This document shows, one piece after another, positions 54,701 through 64,000 of a DNA stretch of 64,000 bases (positions are counted from its first letter, which is position 1; each line of letters begins with the position of its first letter). The notes beneath the pieces were generated by a model. That model searched no databases. It was not told the DNA's origin and saw only the letters and a program-made list of their open reading frames with translations. The stretch lies in the NCBI GenBank assembly GCA_964019135.1, contig OZ025255.1, positions 26,451,708-26,515,707 on the forward strand, read 5' to 3'. Source of the stretch: Arenicola marina. Lineage: Eukaryota; Annelida; Polychaeta; Arenicolidae. A program made the position numbers and the translations under genes.

Positions 54701-56531
54701 GACAAACAAAATGAAATAAAATATATACAATGGTTTGGAGGTCAAATTATATCAATGCCTTCAGATTTTTTTCATATTTGTGATTCATATCCTGTGTATG
54801 AAAAAAAAAGTAGCATAAAACAGAGTAATTTCATTTCAATGTTACTACCAGCAAAAAAATGTATACCATATGACACAGATCATATTAAAATGTATGGATA
54901 AAAATAAAAATATACATGCAATCAATTCCCAGGCATTTACAATATATCAATTTACCAGACACCTTCAGTTAAGATATTCAGATAAATCTTACATTATTTT
55001 TAGCCTTCTTCTTGCGTGGGCCGTCCTCCTCATCTGAATCATACTAAATGAAATATATATATAGAGATATATGTTACATACATGAATATTAATAACATAG
55101 TCTAAGAGATTACTTTTTACTTTTAATCAAATTTGTAATTATAAATTAGGTGAGTGAAAAGCATGAAGTAAATATGGCAATTGTCATCTAGCCAGGATCA
55201 CTGTACATGTATATAGACATACATGCTGCATTTACCATAATCCAACAGTTATTCAGCAACTACCTCCTGTAATCTTTAAATATTGTAAAGGCTCAAATAA
55301 TAATAAAATAAAACAATAAGTATAATAGTTACAGTATAATAACTATAATTAATTTTTATTAAATCTTGTTGGATAATGGGCCTGATCCATGCAAATACAT
55401 GATACAATTACATTTTTTTCTTCTGTATGTATTACACAATATTGGTAGGCATGATATACCTACAGATGTTTACCTGGTCTAAACTAGGAACTGTTATTTT
55501 TATAGTAGTCTTAGATTTGGGTTTGCTGGTATTTTTCTCCCGCAGAGCAAGTTCAGCTGGTTTTGGCTTGACAAGGTCTTCCAGCTCTCCTTCATCTGCT
55601 GCCTGATAGCCAGAGACTTTGGGTCGTTCCTTTAACTGTGGGGTAGGTAAACCTACAATATAAATAAAATGCAAAAAATTTATAAATTTTTTAATGAGAT
55701 ATTCAAGCAATAATATGTATTAAAGCTGCTCATATAACAATTTTCTGCCTTTATTTTGGTACAAGTGTATTTAACAGTGTTTATTTTTTTATTTGATGTA
55801 AGTGTCTCCAGGCAATCCAGCTACTCAAGGAAAGCAGACCTAGGTCCCTCGGGGCTAACCTGGGGGCACTTATCTTGCTGATGCCCAATAAAACCTACTT
55901 ACACTATTTCTATTAAAAACATTTCTCAGAGGATATATTACTTTAGGATATATTTATAATGCATCCCCATGCTTTCTTGCAGCTCAATAAAATATGCTAG
56001 ATCATTTGAAGTATTTATGTAACAAATGACTCCGGATGTATCAGAATTGCTGCAATGCTTACATGGTTACCCTTCAAATACTATTCTAAAACGGCACATG
56101 GTGGGGTTACCTTTCAAAAGTCCTGTTGCATTATTTACTGTATTGTCAGATGCTGGTTGTCCTCCTAATACTAATCCATTGGCATCCTGCATTTGCTTTT
56201 TTGGGGCAGGTAATTGAAGACTGCCACTAACACCCCCTCCTTCATCAGCTACATTTGAAAGCATGAAATCTTCATCCTCATCACTGATATGACCTGCCTC
56301 TATAGTAGAATGTGGGTCGGAGTATGCGGGAGTGTTTACTGTGCTGTTGTTAATCGCAGGCTGTCGCGGTTGGCTTTCTTCACTGTCGACCAGGACTTCA
56401 GCCGGGCGGCCCGGCGGTGGTGTCTCCGCTAATTTAGACGTAAGCTTGCTGCTAACTACGGGGTTGTCTGAATTTTCCTGCTCGGAGTCACTTGTATCGC
56501 TGTCACTGCTCCCGTACGCTACGAGGGCCAT
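51615..56531 (-). CDS. PRCC: PRCC homologue (7 exons, 555 aa)
   Basis: Exons in order: 56531-56111, 55652-55474, 55043-54993, 54631-53975, 52950-52891, 52224-52012, 51701-51615. All junctions are GT-AG with matching phases. PRCC is a nuclear proline-rich protein linked to pre-mRNA splicing and to MAD2L2, and is the partner of TFE3 in papillary renal carcinoma fusions. Matches to human include the start (MALVAYGSSDSD against MSLVAYASSDES), LFALLPQP, LLLPYSISRKP, ENFFSL, APLEF and the C-terminal block LQGK-type MQGKHGRGRE. The KKKNK/QQKRKHQITYL and AKEREMDLKNQWADNK parts follow, then QTQSKYGF at the stop. The middle is acidic and low-complexity. Confidence 0.95.
52012..52224 (-). CDS. PRCC: PRCC exon 6
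   Basis: It encodes FLRMQGKHGRGREQVDFIDV through KRKHQITYLAFK, a close match to the human C-terminal domain. The donor is AAG|GTATTA. Confidence 0.95.
52891..52950 (-). CDS. PRCC: PRCC exon 5
   Basis: A 60-nt exon encoding DADGSPENEEASGQLWQNEQ, phase 0 on both sides, with acceptor TATTAG and donor CAA|GTATGC. It is not strongly conserved and is supported mainly by phase and position. Confidence 0.7.
53244..53922. mobile_element. insertion in a PRCC intron with 20-bp flanking direct repeats
   Basis: TTTGAAAACATTGTTTTAAC stands at 53,224-53,243 and again at 53,923-53,942. The insert begins near GTTAAAGGGAACCGCC and ends near GGACACCCGCTTTAAG, so its ends read TTAAAG(G/C)G inwards. It is non-coding. 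The family is unknown. The long direct repeats are unusual for a cut-and-paste transposon. Confidence 0.5.
53975..54631 (-). CDS. PRCC: PRCC exon 4
   Basis: The large central exon. It starts AKGGSGLFALLPQPVH and contains LLPYSISRKPKAP, ENFFSL and APLEF. It ends DDDPEME at GAG|GTAAAC. Confidence 0.9.
54993..55043 (-). CDS. PRCC: PRCC exon 3
   Basis: A 51-nt exon encoding YDSDEEDGPRKKKAKNN. Human has GDSDSEEDEPTKKKT here. The donor is AAT|GTAAGA. Confidence 0.85.
55474..55652 (-). CDS. PRCC: PRCC exon 2
   Basis: It encodes (G)LPTPQLKERPKVSG through TTIKITVPSLDQ, matching human GLPKPKKRKEPVKIAAPEL. The acceptor is ATTGTAG and the donor CAG|GTAAAC. Confidence 0.9.
56111..56531 (-). CDS. PRCC: PRCC exon 1
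   Basis: The ATG is at 56531-56529. The exon is acidic and Ser-rich and ends TGLLK plus one base at AAAG|GTAACC. It codes the conserved MALVAYGSSDSD start. Confidence 0.9.
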
Positions 56532-56717
56532 CTTTACGCAGAAAGCGTATAATGCAAGGAAGGCAACGACTGTTTACTGTTTGACAACAAGTTCACTTTG
56601 GATTTACTTCGTCCTCAATTATCGCCTGATATTTACAGATTTAAACACGTACCATTACCGAGGTAATATTTTCATTTTGGAGGGCATCGCTCAAAGCGTT
56701 GCAGGGATGGTCTTACC

Positions 56718-56876
56718 CACAGGCACAGTAAATCAGTGGAGAGGGGAGACCGGGGCGGGGGGTGGGGGGGGGGGGGGTAGGGGGCCCACAATTTATACTA
56801 AACACACGTGTTTGTGTGGGCCCCCTACCCCCCCCCCCCTCCGGCCTCCCCCCTCCACTGATTTACTGTGCCTGTG
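56718..56876. mobile_element. hAT-like foldback MITE upstream of PRCC
   Basis: Perfect 24-bp inverted ends start CACAGGCACAGTAAATCAGT. An 8-bp target duplication GTCTTACC flanks them at 56,710-56,717 and 56,877-56,884. A second inner inverted repeat around GGGGGCCCACA and long G/C runs make the 159 bp one near-continuous hairpin. It lies about 190 bp 5' of the PRCC start codon. Confidence 0.85.
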
Positions 56877-56884
56877 GTCTTACC

Positions 56885-59537
56885 CTACCTAAATTTAGGT
56901 ACCCCCGGGGGACATTCATTGGTCCTCTCTACGGGTATGTGCTGCGGTAAAGCAGTGAAGAGCCCCCCTTTTCAGATATACTTGATCCAAACGACCCCCC
57001 TAATCTGCTTAGGTCCGTTCCACAAGGCATTTTTTTTTTTCGTTTGCCGGAAATTGCGGTAAAGAATTTTCGGAACTTAGCATAGTAAACAATTTCATGT
57101 GGTTACGTGTGTGATTGTCAATTCTGACCTGCCTTGTCAATTCTGACTTGACCCATGGTCAACGTGGGCTCATTGACTGATGATGATTGCTATAGGACAG
57201 TGGTCACGCTCTTCGTGCATTCGTTTTGTGCAGAAGGTACGTTATGTAAAAACGTTGATTTGACCAGAGAGCGCCCCCAACCATTCACAGACCATTCAAA
57301 CTACACTTCCCAAAAAACCAACTTTTTGAAGTCCCCAAAGCACACACCCATCCATTTACAAGCCCCCCCATTCCCTAACACCAGTTCCCAGAGACCCCTC
57401 CTTTTTTGAAGCGACAACAGCACACTTTCATCCATTTACAGACCAAAGCGAAGCCACACAGTCCCAAGTCATATAGTGATGTATTCTACGCACGCCACTA
57501 TACAATGTGCAGAAGCAACTTATTTAATGTGACAAACCAAGCTTTGGACCGGGGGGCTCTGAGATGCTTTTTCATATTGGGGGGAAAAGTGCGCCACCGA
57601 TTTTTCGATCGCGTCTGCTCCCATGTAGGCAAACCAGCTAGGTGCAGTAGGCCTAACGGAAGTGAATCGCTTCCAGTATTTAAATTTTTAGGTTTTTAGG
57701 TTCACTAAATAACATTATCAAATATGAGAACAGATCCACGTTTGAAATGTTTCAGCAAAGTTGAACGTAATTAAAACTTTGACATGTTGAGAATATAAAA
57801 AGAACGCCCCCGATAATACGTACATGCACGTAGATCTACTGACAGATATATATAACACGGTTTAAAATTTTAAATCTTGCACTGTCAACGCCTTACAATG
57901 CCAACAATAGGCATCATCGACTGTGTTTACGTTTGTCAAGATATCGGAGAGTCTGCATGGGTATAATGCAACATCAACATGTATTTCCATCAAATGGATT
58001 ATCGAATAAACTGATTCCGCATAACGCGACCATGCATGCAGCGCTCATCGACCCGAATTTTGGCTCAGATCAAAGAACTTTATGCATAGGCGTCTGAAGC
58101 GCCAGGAAAAGCACAGGGATAGTCTGAATTGTAAGGGATCTGCATATATTGCTAGCTAAGACCAGAAGGCTACATATGGCATACCCCGTTGTTCTGACTG
58201 AGTCTGAAGTTCCAGACGCTTGTGGAATCAGACGCGCGCTACGGTGTAAAATGTGTCACATGGCAAAGTACCTCTGATGAATTCTGAAGTGAAAACGGCG
58301 TTTTCGCTGTCACCACAACATAAATTGTAATTTCTGCCCTTTACCATTGATACTTTACAAAGGGCGATGGAGATAGTCGGGGACGCGAACAATATGGAAA
58401 GCTCCAACCGACCCCTAGATATGACGACAGCCAGCATGGATCTCGTGGCCTTGAACAACTTGGTTTGTGTTTTTTTTCGTATATTATCGCCCACCCACCT
58501 GTCGGTGAAGCACTGAAGGCCGATGTACTACCAGAACGGCCGTACTAAGTACCAGAACGGTCGTACTACTAAAACGGCCGTATGGGTTCGGGTGGGTGGT
58601 GTCGCGGTCTATGGGGTGAAGAGAGGAGTGGAACTAGCTGGGTTGATTGGCGGGCCATATCATATGCACACTGTTGGTGTTGCATAGTTCCATAGATGTG
58701 GTAACATAGTCCGCTCCGATATGGGTCCAGTCGCGGAACTACGTTGCTGTTGGCGGTAGCCACAGCGGCTTGCTTGCAGAACTAACTGTTGCACAATCCA
58801 GGGGGTGGAGCCAGGGGAGGCTCACACGAATGCTATGCAGAATGGCTGAAAGGCGTAATGGCCGAGTCTCTCTCACCTCCCCCTTACCATGGGCGGAGGG
58901 GGGGGGGGGAGGTGTGATTTGAGGTTAGTCGAACAGCAAGCAGATTAGATTGATAATTGGACTGTCTGTTGTTTCTATTTGAGCCAGAGTGACTCCAAAG
59001 CTATTGTGGAGTTATTTACATGGTGTCTATTGGTGTGATCAATTGTTTGGTAATTAGGCAGCGAAAGAAAACTGAAACTTTTTTTTATTTTTTTTTTCTT
59101 TTATTCATTTATTTCTAGCCAAAATTAAGCCCAGGTGACATATATATATCACAACATACAGAAATCTGGATTGTTTCATTATATAAATTAAAAATCGAAT
59201 GAACTTCGCTGTTTCGACTGTGATAAGGCAACATATCTATCCCGGTACACCACAGATCTCTGTCATGGCACTGCTACTTATAGCAAAGTATCGCAAGGTA
59301 TACAAACTGATGATGTTTAACAATAAGTTGAAAACCTGTAGTAAATTGATATCACAGGCAAGGCTAAGAGACTTCATTTGGCAGTCTGGTATGCATGGAA
59401 TATAGATAAAAGAAATCTTAGACAATTCAAGGACTGATTCTTATTTTTATTTTCACTTCTTTAGTTTTGGCGGGAAAGAGCTTAATATGCAACTTTAAAA
59501 TGACTACCAGTGCTACAACTACAAAACCACTAATGTT
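56885..59537. other. intergenic region right of PRCC
   Basis: No exon is supported. Degenerate C-rich direct repeats (CCATTTACA contexts) lie at 57,270-57,445. Short repeats of ACCAGAACGG(C/T)CGTACTA lie at about 58,530-58,580. A G-run is at 58,899-58,911. Confidence 0.4.
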
Positions 59538-60540
59538 ACTACCGTATTTCACGTATGTTTTCGGACACTTAAAAATAATTGTTTTTCTGGCTGTCCGAAT
59601 ATTTACAGTCAATAAAATGGACTCCCGCATCTACTGTCCGAAAACATACATACATAGCAAAAGATCGATTAAGAGTTACTACATTGCGAGTCGACTGATG
59701 CCGATTATATCACCTAACACCCAGGTATTGCTGCTTCACACCTTAACAGCGGCTAAGGTGATCAAGAGTATAATATTGTTTTGAAGATACTCGGAGTGCA
59801 ATCTGCTATGTCAGTGTCAATGTCAATGAAGATATGGCTTTAGGCAAACAGTGGTTATGAATTGCAATCAGTGACAATGAACTGCAATCATCATGCCAAA
59901 TATAACGGTAACTTCTGAGAGATAAAACACAGTTACAAGAACAAAGGGGATTCCCATCCGAGAGGTGCCATATATATAGCTGCGCATACGATCCTGTGAC
60001 AGTTGTTCGGAAAATGATATAGAGCACGGATCAATTCTTGAGAAACTTTGATTCTGCAGCCGACGCGCCGCAGTCTTCGGTAAAATAAATTAATCAAATA
60101 CTTTCATGCATTCTGTGATTTAAAGCTTGTTTACTTTCGCGGTTTATAAACAACTCCTCCGCCGACTGACTCGTCCGCCGGCCAGCACAATGGAGACCAA
60201 AGCCCAGCTCATTACTTAGCAACCAAGGTGTTGGTGTTGCTCTTTCACACCTGATACACGGCACAAATAACCCCGTAGACAGGGACTTGCCCCTCTCACC
60301 GAAAGCCTGCAATCACAAGCAGTGAAGTGCAATCATGGGGGCCGGCACTACGCAATAACAAAGGAGCCTAGACGCATTGTTAATTTAGGTCCGATAGTGT
60401 CCGAAAATATACATACAATTGAAAAATTATCTGCGTTGGGTGTCCGAAAACTTACAGTACACTAAATTTATCCTATTTCTGCCTTTGAGGGGGTGTCCGA
60501 AAACATACAGTGTTCGAAAACATACGTGAAATACGGTAGT
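59538..60540. mobile_element. inverted-repeat DNA element, about 1.0 kb
   Basis: The left end reads ACTACCGTATTTCACGTATG, then TTTTCGGACAC. The right end is the reverse complement with one mismatch in about 31 bp. Subterminal copies of GTGTCCGAAAACATAC occur several times near both ends (about 59,634, 60,398, 60,440, 60,493). No transposase is seen, so it is non-autonomous. Confidence 0.75.
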
Positions 60541-60579
60541 TCTAAATCTGGGGCGTGGTCTTGGAGAGGACAACCACTA

Positions 60580-60775
60580 AAGATGGTTTTCCAGCAAAAG
60601 AAGTTAACGTCAGGTCAACGTCACATGGCAAAAGTTTACTTTTCGTGGAATATAGACTAGCAAATATTAGTTCAACATTTGTTGTGTCAACAATGTTGTC
60701 ATGATGTCAACCTTGAAATGATATGATTACAACCAAAAGCCAACGTTGTACAACCATTGTGTGTTTGCTGGATTG
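60580..60775. repeat. possible short inverted-repeat element
   Basis: TTTTCCAGCAAAAG near 60,587 and GTGTTTGCTGGATT near 60,762 are inverted over CCAGCAAA. The interior has AACGTCA/GTTGT-type motifs. This is weak. Confidence 0.3.
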
Positions 60776-60875
60776 GGCCCCAAAGAAGAAGCCAGGATTT
60801 AATGATATGCCAATGCGACATTGGAGTCAGAAAAAGGGGCACAAGTTCCAGCATGCGTCGTATGTGGCCCCGTGG

Positions 60876-61200
60876 CCCCGGCTGGGGGCTTGCGTTGTAG
60901 AGTAGGGCAGCGGGCCGCCCAGTCAGGGGCTCGTGTCGAAGGATCGAGGGGCAGCGGGGTGGCCCCAGCTGGGGGTTTGCATTGTAGGGTGCAGCCATGG
61001 GATTGCGTCGTAAGGAGGGACAGCAGACCATCTGGCCTGGGGCTTGCATCGCAGGGGGGTGGGGGGGGGGGTGGGGGGGGGGGGGGGGCAGTGGAGTGGC
61101 CCCAGCTGGGGGGCTTGCCATGTAGGGAGGGGCAGCCGGGTGGCCCCAGCTAGGGGCTTGCATTGTAGGGAGGGGCAGCAAGGTGGTCCCAGCTGCATCG
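60876..61200. repeat. GC-rich tandem repeat, unit about 44 bp
   Basis: Six or seven variable units of GTGGCCCCAGCTGGGGGCTT then GCATTGTAGGGAGGGGCAG lie here, interrupted by a long G-run at about 61,057-61,089. The repeat opens a proline-rich frame on the - strand that I reject as a gene. Confidence 0.8.
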
Positions 61201-62280
61201 CATGTAGTGGGGAAGGGCCTGCTTATAAAGTCTAACACTGCTGCACCCCGCCGGCGGCGGTCAGGTGGGACAAGAAAAACTTCAAAAGTAGTTTTGGGAG
61301 GACAAGTAAATACCAGATGGGACAACTAAAAATTGAATGTACTTGTCCTACAGGACAAGTAAACATTAGGAGTTAGTGTCGAGCCTGGCCCCCCCCCCCC
61401 CCCCCCTGAGATTCTGAGAATGTCCTAGACATACAGCTTTCTGTCAACTGTCAAGGGGGAGGTGTTACAAACTTAGCCTCTTCAGATGCTTGGCCAGTTG
61501 AGATGAGGAGGGTGGTGATGGCAGAGGGGGGTAGGAGTAGGGATACCACCAGGCAACCAGCTCTGATGAAGAGAAAAGGAGTGGATAAATGTGCATCACA
61601 TGGCTTAGCAGGTGGTCAGTGAGACAGCTCAGACATATACAATGTACAAAAGAGTCCCACCCATGAGTTGTGAATGACATTTGTTATGCCCAGTCAGGTA
61701 ACAGACAACTTGAGAGCGGTAAAGAAATGATACCTAAGTTATGGCAAAATCAGCATTGGCCGCAAAAACCTTATATATAAGTCTAAAATCTTCACAGCCC
61801 TGATCTACCTAGATAGATAAATTGCCAGAAAATTAGGTTGTACTAAAGCATTGGATACAAAAAATTACCCACCACCTGTGGTGTACTAAATACTTTGACA
61901 GTATCAGCACCCTTGCATATCTTGCATATTATTACAACTTCACTATTATGTTAAAATCATTCAGACATACAGTCTACCATTTTAATATTGTTTTCTTTGG
62001 CAACAATTCTGAGAAACAATAATATTTTTATAAATGACTGGAAACAAGATGCATACATTACTACTACTGGTACACCTGTAATTTCTAAAATTCTTAAATT
62101 GCCAACTAGCAAACCAGTTACTGTAAAAGAGAAAAAAAATCAAGTACCAGTACTAGTATTCCGGCATCTCTCATTGTTCTGGGTAAATCAATAAAAGCTA
62201 GGTTTTTCCTTCTAAAGTACCAGTAGGCAGTACATGTATTACTTGAATTGCATGCCCTGCATAAAATTGTATTTTGCCAG
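61201..62280. other. presumed 5' region of the SRFBP1-like gene
   Basis: The first coding exon of the SRFBP1-like gene should lie here or further left. I could not identify it with confidence. It may be short, as in human. Confidence 0.3.
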
Positions 62281-62369
62281 GTTGTATCACTCCGCTCTGT
62301 GGTGAAGAGATGCAGAGTCCAAGTGGTCCATAAGCTTACACACAACATCAAGTGCTATAAGAAAAGAAG
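62281..62369 (+). CDS. SRFBP1: SRFBP1-like exon (basic helix)
   Basis: The acceptor is TTTTGCCAG and the donor AAG|GTGTGT. It encodes VVSLRSVVKRCRVQVVHKLT then HNIKCYKKR and two bases of a split Arg. Confidence 0.7.
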
Positions 62370-64000
62370 GTGTGTACGCATGATAATTTTTGTTTTAGTC
62401 ATCTATCATTGATTACTTGAATGTACAACTATTTTATAAATGGGTAACCGTCAAATTCACCTGCAAGTACCAGGTCAAGGAAGTGGCTTATTCTATCTAT
62501 CTGTATATGGTACAGTGAAACCTCCATAAACAGATTGTTCTTGGCACCATAATGGAGCAATTACACGCACGATAATTGAGCTATATATATGCGATTCATA
62601 GAGATTTTCACCTTTTAAATGTTCCAGAACCTAAAAGAAAAATCTGTGTCATCAAGGCAAGATATGTTGTTGTATGGATGATGTCAGATAATATGTGTGC
62701 ATGCAAAATATTATGAGGAGGTATAAACTGGTATCATAGTACCGGTAACTGGTGTTGTTTGCTTACTGATTATTATACGGCCCATATGTTGTGAAATGTC
62801 GTGAAATGAGGTTTGCATCATTTGCAGGGGCCCTGACGACCAGGTTAAAGCGTTCCTGAGAAAGGCTGACAGAGTTGCGGCAGAGATTACTGCACTAAAG
62901 GTCCATTCCTGCCTGCTCTGATCGCAAACAGTATAAACTTATATGCTGTGCTCAACTGTGGTATCATGCAAAGAATGATAGAGACACATGTCGGGTCATA
63001 TATGTGTGAATTGGTTTCCACATCAACCATATGTTTTCGCGCACTAGAAAAGGCAACAATTTTTGTTTTGTCGTTTGATCTTACGGTTCTTAACTATTGA
63101 TATGTATTGTTATTTAGTTAATGTAGAATGCAGTGTTTGGGATTTGAACACATAATTTAATGTGTCAATATATCTTTGCAGACACTTGAGAATGATAGGA
63201 TCTCCAAGTTTGCCCTTGCAAACACCAGGCCGTTGGAAAGTATCACAGACAAGGTAACCATCTGTTGTAAACGGTGAATGACTACATCTTGTAGTCTGGT
63301 ACCATCAAGTGGGATTTTATCTCACATTAATATGATAAAACCCAACCCAGATGAGTCACTGTCAAGGAATCTGTGTTGTGACATTGAGTTTAATACCAGT
63401 CAGCTTGTGACTTGGATGAGGACGCGTCCTGATTGGTTATGGGGGAGAAATCAGGGCATATCGCTAAGCTTCCTGCTAGAGAACAGTCTAGTCTATTCAT
63501 TCAAGGCATTGAGCAATTTAGGGAGAGGGTGGGTGGTAGAAAAGATGGTGGTGTAGTCCCGGCTTGGTATGTTGTCAATTGCAAACTAAATGCAGTCTCA
63601 TTTTCGTCCCCAATATGGGCCATGATTCAATGGAATTGATGAAGCCGTTTCTCTGTTCTCGCTTTCCCTTTCGCTTTCGCTCTCGCTCTGATTCACGTTT
63701 GATGTTGTTTCCCCCCCCCAGGATACCCCCCAGGAGAGAGTGCTCGTGCGCCTGGCTACCCACAAGGTGCTGAAGGAACGGGTGGACAAGTGGCGCCGGG
63801 AACACGACGACTGGAAGTCGCTGGCGGCCTTCCTCCTCTACAAAAACACAGGCCGCAGAATCAAGAAAAAGAAGTCTAAGAACGCAAAGAGCCTGACGTC
63901 CGGTCGGCCCGAAAACGCCAAGGGCAAATTGGAAGTGAAATCTGGTGGGGGTGATTCGGGCGGGGATGCGGTCGAAAGTAGAGGAAGCGACAATGAGGTG
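62281..64000 (+). CDS. SRFBP1: SRFBP1/BUD22-like protein (four internal exons, runs off the window)
   Basis: Exons are 62281-62369, 62828-62900, 63182-63253 and 63722 to the window end, joined in consistent phases. The peptide follows human SRFBP1: LRSVVKRCRVQVVHKLTHNI against [36 protein letters not shown] and EITALK against GTEDALLKNQRRAQRL and EIHAMK; RVLVRLATHKVLKERV against RAIARLAVHPLLKKKI. SRFBP1 (p49/STRAP) binds serum response factor. Its yeast relative Bud22 acts in small-subunit rRNA processing in the nucleolus. The last exon continues as a Lys/Ser/Gly-rich tail and is open at base 64,000. The first exon is missing from this call, so the start is unknown. Confidence 0.75.
62828..62900 (+). 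CDS. SRFBP1: SRFBP1-like exon
   Basis: The acceptor is ATTTGCAG and the donor AAG|GTCCAT, which is a weak donor. It encodes (R)[18 protein letters not shown], then EITALK. Confidence 0.7.
63182..63253 (+). CDS. SRFBP1: SRFBP1-like exon
   Basis: The acceptor is CTTTGCAG and the donor AAG|GTAACC. It encodes TLENDRISKFALANTRPLES, then ITDK, phase 0 on both sides. Confidence 0.7.
63722..64000 (+). CDS. SRFBP1: SRFBP1-like exon, truncated by the window edge
   Basis: The acceptor is a C-run followed by CAG. It encodes DTPQERVLVRLATHKVLKER and WRREHDDWKSLAAFLLYKN, then a Lys-rich and Gly/Ser-rich tail, still open after 93 codons. Confidence 0.75.

Noticed and set aside
60699-61325. 208-codon proline-rich - strand frame
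   Set aside because: It lies over the GC-rich 44-bp tandem repeat and G-runs. The protein is just the translated repeat.

Overview
This is animal nuclear DNA: split genes with GT-AG introns and metazoan proteins (DCP2, PRCC, an SRFBP1-like protein). It is dense in small DNA transposons, tRNA-derived SINE-like pieces and minisatellites. The protein divergence from human and the mobile-element style suggest an invertebrate deuterostome, most likely an amphioxus (Branchiostoma). That species call is inference.

Region 1 (about 0.7-39 kb, + strand) is the striking part. Sixteen C2H2 zinc-finger exons lie in a row on one strand. The fifteen intact ones each follow a recognisable splice acceptor, enter the reading frame in phase 0, carry two or three fingers and end in their own stop codon. 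None has a convincing start-exon structure, and no other coding exons lie between them. This is the layout of alternative 3'-terminal exons spliced to a shared upstream part, as in the insect BTB-zinc-finger loci lola and mod(mdg4). The shared part would lie left of the window. The exons fall into subfamilies: ZF1-5 and ZF7; ZF9-11; ZF14-16; and singletons ZF6, ZF8 and ZF12. ZF13 is decayed and carries a MITE. Several introns contain tandem arrays, and at least two of these (before ZF5 and ZF14) are built from copies of the branch-point/polypyrimidine region of the next acceptor. A 4.2-kb minisatellite with a 1,857-bp near-perfect higher-order duplication, plus a 0.9-kb 20-bp array, separates ZF14 from ZF15.

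Region 2 (41.4-48.8 kb, - strand) is a complete DCP2 mRNA-decapping enzyme gene in 10 exons (439 codons plus stop), including Box A, a full Nudix box, Box B and the C-terminal EDC4-binding-type motif. It faces the zinc-finger array tail to tail.

Region 3 (51.6-56.5 kb, - strand) is a complete PRCC gene in 7 exons (555 codons plus stop).

Region 4 (62.3-64.0 kb, + strand) holds four internal exons of an SRFBP1/BUD22-like gene that runs off the right edge. Its first exon was not found.

Several DNA transposons with clear ends are present: a 1.55-kb hAT with an 8-bp target duplication and a BED-finger remnant (35.9-37.5 kb), a hAT-like foldback MITE upstream of PRCC, a MITE inside ZF13, and unclassified inverted-repeat elements at 48.9 and 59.5 kb. 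One 200-bp assembly gap lies at 49,625-49,824. No virus-derived element was recognised.
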